Shown here one piece after another: positions 27,680 to 31,450 of a stretch of DNA of 31,450 bases. Within the stretch, counting starts at the first letter, position 1. Every line of letters begins with the position of its first letter. The notes under the pieces were generated by a model that was not told the origin of the DNA, searched no databases, and worked only from the letters and a program-made list of their open reading frames with translations. The stretch comes from a virus: positions 1-31,450 of IMG/VR virus record IMGVR_UViG_3300046477_000165; one strand, written 5' to 3'. The translations under genes and the position numbers were made by a program.

Positions 27680-27701
27680 CGCCCACGTTAGCACGTGGGC
27701 G
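27680..27701 (+). other. Perfect hairpin with GTTAGC across its loop
   Basis: CGCCCACGT (27680-27688) pairs with ACGTGGGCG (27693-27701) around the loop TAGC. The recurring GTTAGCA motif spans the loop. No T-run follows, so it is not a classical terminator; it could be an mRNA-processing or protein-binding site between genes. Confidence 0.5.
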
Positions 27702-27708
27702 GTAATGA

Positions 27709-28113
27709 GTGAGCCTAATCCCATCGGCTGGGGCACTAGCCAACTACTTCAAGTCCAACAGAGAGGCGCAGAACGCCATGAACCAACAGGAAGCCGCGAT
27801 GGCAAACAGTATCTCTGGAATGGCCACCTCGTCGATCACCGCAGCAGTTGATCCGTACTACACCCAATTCATACAACCACCAGGATTCGGCATGGGCGCA
27901 CAAGGAATCCAAGCGGCGCAGGCGCCAAAGAAGCCGGACGGCAGCTTCTCGATCGCTCTCGAGAAGATCGAGGACGGCTATGTCGTCCACGTATCGCAGG
28001 GCACGCCGTACGACAACAACCTGCGTACCAGCAAGCGCTACATCGCTGCGGAGCTTGACGAGGCGCTCGACAAGGCCAAGGCCGGCATTGTGACCTTCGC
28101 GCTGGAGAAGTAA
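27709..28113 (+). CDS. Unknown protein with an EEAK-like C-terminal helix (134 aa)
   Basis: Read from GTG 27709 it is SLIPSAGALANYFKSNREAQNAMNQQEAAM, then a Gly/Pro-rich stretch (PPGFGMGAQGIQAAQAPKKPDG), then FSIALEKIEDGYVVHVSQG and the C-terminal ELDEALDKAKAGIVTFALEK. The last domain resembles the strand-plus-helix layout of the tandem small proteins. ATG 27778 or 27799 (AGGAAG upstream) are possible starts; the GTG frame is kept because its codons favour G/C at third positions from the beginning. Function unknown. Confidence 0.6.
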   Translation: MSLIPSAGALANYFKSNREAQNAMNQQEAAMANSISGMATSSITAAVDPYYTQFIQPPGFGMGAQGIQAAQAPKKPDGSFSIALEKIEDGYVVHVSQGTPYDNNLRTSKRYIAAELDEALDKAKAGIVTFALEK

Positions 28114-28114
28114 C

Positions 28115-28540
28115 GTGCCCGGCAACAAGAAGTCACGCAAGAAATACAAGCCCGTCGTGCGCCTCGCGCTGCCGATGACCTACGGCATCACCAAAGAGGC
28201 GTCGATGTGGCTGCAGATGTCGCCGCACCAGCACCTCGAGGAGTTCCGCCGCGGCGATGCGGGCGAGCAGGCGTGGCACACGCTGGTCTGCCGACTCAAC
28301 ATCGGCCTGACGCTGGCGCACGAGTTCTTCCCGCTCGCTAAGCAGGACATGGCGGACGCGCTGCAGGCCATGCAGGATGTCGGCGCACGCCATGACTTCC
28401 TCAAACAGTGGGGGATGTCCGGCGACCAACTGAAGGTGGTTGGCGTCGGGCTGAGCCTATGTGACGACATGCAAAATTCGGTGACTCGCCGGGAGTTCTC
28501 CAAGGCAGTCGACGAAGTATTCGAGAGGGCGGCTGTATGA
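28115..28540 (+). CDS. Unknown helical protein before the polymerase (141 aa)
   Basis: GTG 28115 has GGAG about nine bases upstream, inside the previous gene's end. The N-terminus is very basic (MPGNKKSRKKYKPVVRLALPM), followed by helices (MSPHQHLEEFRRGDAGEQAWHTLVCRLNIGLTLAHEFFPLAKQDMADALQAMQDVGARHDFLKQWG). It overlaps the polymerase start by four bases, so it may be a polymerase accessory protein, though nothing in the sequence shows this directly. Confidence 0.65.
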   Translation: MPGNKKSRKKYKPVVRLALPMTYGITKEASMWLQMSPHQHLEEFRRGDAGEQAWHTLVCRLNIGLTLAHEFFPLAKQDMADALQAMQDVGARHDFLKQWGMSGDQLKVVGVGLSLCDDMQNSVTRREFSKAVDEVFERAAV

Positions 28541-30411
28541 CGGATCTAGTCGTAGGTGACTTCGAGACGTACTACGCCACCGATTACAGCCTCACGCGCC
28601 TCACCACTGAGGCGTACATCCGCGACGAACGGTTCGAGGCGATCATGCTGGGCCTCAAGGTGAACGACGAGCCTGCGTACATCGTCGACTCGACCGACAT
28701 CGGCGCGGCGCTGCGCGACCTGAACCTCTCCAACAAGAAGTTCCTCGCGCACCACGCCGCGTTCGACGGTGCCATCCTCGAGTGGCGCTACGGCGCGCGG
28801 CCCGGCATGTACCTCGACACCCTGTCGCTCGCGCGGCCGGTGACGGGCAACACGGTCGGCTGCTCACTGGATGCGCTCGCCAAGAAGTTCACGAGGGGCG
28901 AGAAGGGCAAGGAGGTCGTGGCCGCGCGTGGTAAGCGCCGGTCTGACTTCACGCCGGCCGAGTTCACCGCGTACGCCGGCTACTGCAAAAACGATGTGGA
29001 GCTTACCGCCCTGCTCTACCAGATCCTGCAGCAGTTCTCCACGCCGCAGGAGCACTACATCATCGACATGATGCTGCGCATGTTCACCGATCCGGTCTTC
29101 GAGCTCGATCGCACCACGCTCATCGAGCACCGCAACCAGGTGCAGGCACAGAAGGCGCGGCTGCTCGAGAAGGTGGAGGCGTTCTGTGGCGCTGATGGAT
29201 TGATGAGCAACGACAAGTTCGCCGAGGTGCTCGATCGCCTGGGCGTCGAACCACCGATGAAAGTATCGGTCGCCAAGACGAACAACGCCACGAAGAACCC
29301 GAGCGGCGAGCCCGTCTACACCTACGCGTTCTCCAAGCAGGACGAGGCGTTCAAGGCGCTGCTCGAGCACGAGGACCCCATGGTGCAGGCCGTGGTCGCC
29401 GCCCGTCTGGGCGTGAAGTCCACCATCGAGGAGACGCGCGCTGAGTCGTTCCTGGGTATCCAGATGCGTGGGCTGCTGCCTGTTTACTACCACTACTGGG
29501 GTGCGCACACTGGCCGCGCGTCCGGCGGCGACAAGGTGAACCTGCAGAACCTGACCCGTGGCGGCAAGCTGCGCGCCAGCATGAAGGCCCCGCCTGGCCA
29601 CGTCGTCGTGGCATGCGACTCCGCGCAGATCGAAGCACGCGTGGTGGCATGGTTAGCGGGTCAGGATGATCTTGTTGCCCGGTTCGCCGCCGGCGCGGAC
29701 ATTTATTCCGAGTTCGCGACCGACATCTACGGCATGCCCGTCGACCGGAAGAAGTTCAAGGAGCACTTCGAGATGGGCTTCGTAGGCAAGACGGCAATTT
29801 TAGGACTGGGTTTTGGCCTAGGCGGTAAAACTTTCCACACGCAACTCAAGAAAGCGAAGGTTAAGTGTGACGAGGCGTTTGCTCAGAGCGTCGTCGATCT
29901 ATACAGACAGAAGTATGGTGAGATCGTCAAGCTGTGGAAAAAATGCGACAACGTGCTTAAAGATGTTTGCAATGGGTACGAAGGGTATGTAGGCGTCGGC
30001 GTCGAGCTTTTGTGGAACCAGGATGGTATCCACCTGCCCAACGGCATGCTGATCCGCTACCCCGAGCTCAAGCGCGGCAAGGATGGCTTCGAATACAAGA
30101 CCAAGCGCGGCTGGGTCAAGCTGTACGGCGCGAAGGTAGTTGAGAACATCGTGCAGGCGTTGGCGCGAATTGTCGTTTTCAATCAAATGGCTATGATCGA
30201 CCAGCAGCTGCGCCCGCTGGACGCGCCCAGGCAGCGCCACCGCGTCGCCGCGTCGACACACGACGAAGTGATCGGCATCGTGCCGGAGGATAAAGCTAAC
30301 TGGATGGTCAACTTGATGCTAACGATTATGCGGAAAGTCCCTAAATGGGCATACGGTCTACCTATTAACTGCGAGGCAGAGTATGGTCTGACATATGGCG
30401 ACTGTAAGTGA
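28537..30411 (+). CDS. Family A DNA polymerase with 3'-5' exonuclease
   Basis: A complete 624-aa phage polymerase. Exonuclease motifs: DFE (D8, E10), AHHAAFD (D77, with His where an Asn usually stands) and YCKND (Y149, D153). Polymerase motifs: HTGRAS (324-329), motif A CDSAQIEAR (D361), motif B KTAILGLGFGLGGK (418-431) and motif C STHDEV (H575, D576, E577). It lacks the long N-terminal 5' nuclease of bacterial Pol I, as is usual in phages. It would copy the phage genome and proofread. Its start overlaps the previous stop. All catalytic acids look present. Confidence 0.93.
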   Translation: MTDLVVGDFETYYATDYSLTRLTTEAYIRDERFEAIMLGLKVNDEPAYIVDSTDIGAALRDLNLSNKKFLAHHAAFDGAILEWRYGARPGMYLDTLSLARPVTGNTVGCSLDALAKKFTRGEKGKEVVAARGKRRSDFTPAEFTAYAGYCKNDVELTALLYQILQQFSTPQEHYIIDMMLRMFTDPVFELDRTTLIEHRNQVQAQKARLLEKVEAFCGADGLMSNDKFAEVLDRLGVEPPMKVSVAKTNNATKNPSGEPVYTYAFSKQDEAFKALLEHEDPMVQAVVAARLGVKSTIEETRAESFLGIQMRGLLPVYYHYWGAHTGRASGGDKVNLQNLTRGGKLRASMKAPPGHVVVACDSAQIEARVVAWLAGQDDLVARFAAGADIYSEFATDIYGMPVDRKKFKEHFEMGFVGKTAILGLGFGLGGKTFHTQLKKAKVKCDEAFAQSVVDLYRQKYGEIVKLWKKCDNVLKDVCNGYEGYVGVGVELLWNQDGIHLPNGMLIRYPELKRGKDGFEYKTKRGWVKLYGAKVVENIVQALARIVVFNQMAMIDQQLRPLDAPRQRHRVAASTHDEVIGIVPEDKANWMVNLMLTIMRKVPKWAYGLPINCEAEYGLTYGDCK

Positions 30412-30441
30412 GATATCGCACATACCTATTAACCCTGTCGG

Positions 30442-30469
30442 TTGTAACTTCTCACAACGTGTGTATAGT
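30442..30469 (+). promoter_or_regulatory. Likely sigma70-type promoter after the polymerase gene
   Basis: TTGTAA (30442-30447), 16-base spacer, TATAGT (30464-30469), inside an AT-rich stretch between the polymerase stop and ATG 30504. It would drive the following genes. TCACAACGTGTGTATAG also contains the GTGTGTATA string seen at 13812 and 15351. Confidence 0.55.
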
Positions 30470-30503
30470 GTATGTATTAGTCACAATCTATATACATAAA
30501 GCC

Positions 30504-31130
30504 ATGATTTCTTATGACCAACAGCGCGCCAAGGCTGCTGTCGAGTACTTGGTAAATACGACCTATTTCCCGCACCGCGTCCGCGGACTGCGTACGGAGG
30601 TGAAGCGCCCGCGCGCACTCCCCTATAAAGGAGATGAAGAAGTGCTCAACGAACTGCTCGTGATCGGACGGCAGAGCGAGCAGGCGATGGAGAACCTGAT
30701 CGCGGTGGCGGAGTTCAAGCGCGATCAGGACCGCAACGCGTACCAGCGCCAATATATGGCTGCGCAGCGTCGCCGGTTCCGTTGGGCGGTGGAGCTCGAG
30801 GAGCGACGCACCGGCGCCAAGCTGGGGCTGGATGAGCGCAACCGCCTCGCCCATGAAGTCCAGGCCATCTGGCTCGAGGAGCGCGACGCGTACGTTGAGC
30901 GGCGTGCCGAACAGTGGATCGCTCAGCATGGCGGCGAAGTATCGTATGATGATCGCCGGATCTTCATCGAGCAGTTCTGGGACCAGAAGAACCAGGAGCT
31001 CCAGGCTATGCTTTCTGAGGTGCCGAGCGCGGATCATGTCATCCGAAAGAAGCGTCGAACCGTTACTGTCAGCACACCTACAACAGTCATGGGGCAGGCA
31101 CTTCAAAAAGCGATTGACATTACCAAATGA
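30504..31130 (+). CDS. Unknown helical protein after the polymerase (208 aa)
   Basis: ATG 30504 gives MISYDQQRAKAAVEYLVNTTYFP; an in-frame extension to 30408 would cover the likely promoter and encode odd residues, so the shorter start is used. The protein is strongly charged and helical (EEVLNELLVIGRQSEQAMENLIAVAEFKRDQDRNAYQRQYMAAQRRRFRWAVELEERRTG), with a basic C-terminus (RKKRRTVTVSTP). No Shine-Dalgarno sequence is evident. It sits between the polymerase and the RecB-like nuclease, so a replication or recombination role is likely. Family unknown. Confidence 0.7.
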   Translation: MISYDQQRAKAAVEYLVNTTYFPHRVRGLRTEVKRPRALPYKGDEEVLNELLVIGRQSEQAMENLIAVAEFKRDQDRNAYQRQYMAAQRRRFRWAVELEERRTGAKLGLDERNRLAHEVQAIWLEERDAYVERRAEQWIAQHGGEVSYDDRRIFIEQFWDQKNQELQAMLSEVPSADHVIRKKRRTVTVSTPTTVMGQALQKAIDITK

Positions 31131-31196
31131 AGGTTTATGATCCGTACACGTTCAGCAATTGAGTAACTGTTTGCAACCAACAAGGTAAAAAATACC

Positions 31197-31450
31197 ATGC
31201 CCGACATGAAGGCGTGGACATACAGCCAGCTGGACGGGTTCGAAACCTGTCCTCGGCAGTACCACGCAAAAACAGTGCTGCGGCGGTTCAAGTTCGAACC
31301 GACCGTGGCAACCGAATGGGGCGACAAGGTTCACAAAGCGTTTGAAACGGCCATCGAGGACCACACCCCCCTCCCGGACGGCATGACGCAGTGGCAAGGT
31401 ATAGCGAACGCGCTAACAGCTATGCCCGGAACCAAGTTAGTCGAGAAGAA
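31197..31450 (+). CDS. RecB/Cas4-like PD-(D/E)XK nuclease, cut by right edge
   Basis: Starts at ATG 31197 with MPDMKAWTYSQLDGFETCPRQYHAKTV, the usual N-terminus of PDDEXK_1/Cas4-like exonucleases ('wSyS-l--f--Cp--y'), followed by WGDKVHKAFETAIE, their conserved 'G--vH-a-e' helix. The catalytic D-ExK residues lie beyond the window edge. AAGG lies upstream after CAACCAACAAGG. It probably processes DNA ends during phage replication or recombination together with the polymerase. Confidence 0.85.
   Translation, partial: MPDMKAWTYSQLDGFETCPRQYHAKTVLRRFKFEPTVATEWGDKVHKAFETAIEDHTPLPDGMTQWQGIANALTAMPGTKLVEK

Noticed and set aside
27705-27851. 48-aa ORF overlapping the start of the 134-aa gene
   Set aside because: Its third-position GC is clearly poorer than in the overlapping frame at 27709.
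28864-29601. 245-aa minus-strand ORF
   Set aside because: Antisense shadow of the polymerase gene; no ribosome binding site or domain.
31235-31255. tRNA T-arm-like GGGTTCGAAACC
   Set aside because: No acceptor or anticodon stem surrounds it, and it falls in the start of the RecB-like nuclease gene.
1-31450. Insertion sequence or integrase/attachment site
   Set aside because: No transposase, integrase or long terminal repeats are visible in the window.

Overview
This window is part of a tailed double-stranded DNA phage genome (or a prophage that looks like one). The genes are tightly packed with ATGA/GTGA start-stop overlaps, many ORFs are very short, and there is a recognisable head-packaging cluster plus a phage-type family A DNA polymerase. 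GC content is high, with G/C favoured at third codon positions, so a high-GC proteobacterial host is likely (a betaproteobacterium such as Burkholderia or Ralstonia would fit; this is inference). No tape-measure, sheath or long tail-tube gene is visible and the structural genes resemble those of short-tailed phages, so a podovirus-like particle is the best guess. Both ends of the window cut through genes.

Left half, 1-13612, all on the minus strand: the late (virion) block. In transcription order it runs: a 48-aa ribbon-helix-helix protein, two small unknown proteins, a putative small terminase, a small membrane protein, the large terminase, the portal, three small unknown proteins, a scaffold-like protein, the major capsid protein, a small beta-rich virion protein, an 844-aa tailspike, two connector/neck-like proteins, and a run of beta-rich tail or fibre proteins continuing off the left edge. 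Two hairpins that could be terminators follow the capsid gene and the small decoration-like gene.

Middle, 13613-14392: about 780 bp without a convincing gene, separating the divergent blocks. It holds paired hairpins in the leader of the leftward operon, a G-rich run, and a perfect operator-like palindrome next to a second inverted repeat. A second non-coding stretch, 15058-15594, is AT-rich and full of inverted repeats; it is the best candidate in the window for a replication origin or regulatory switch.

Right half, 14393-31450, all on the plus strand: the early/middle block. It has about 40 mostly small genes, most of unknown function. Recognisable members are a winged-helix-like protein, a MoxR-type AAA+ ATPase, a helical protein that may be DUF3150-like, an HNH nuclease, a protein with an HExxH metallopeptidase-like motif joined to a VWA domain, a family A DNA polymerase with a 3'-5' exonuclease domain, and a RecB/Cas4-like PD-(D/E)XK nuclease cut by the right edge. 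The ATPase, helical protein and VWA protein look like one chaperone-type module, with tandem tiny proteins inserted between and after them.

The most unusual features are two short repeated motifs that the genes do not explain. CACATGTCAT occurs seven times, always on the plus strand and only in the rightward block. GTTAGCA occurs fifteen times oriented with local transcription, often at gene boundaries and sometimes overlapping the TAG stop codon of the upstream gene. A third observation is a set of tiny tandem proteins whose similar C-terminal ends are encoded by bases that also form the ribosome binding site of the next gene.
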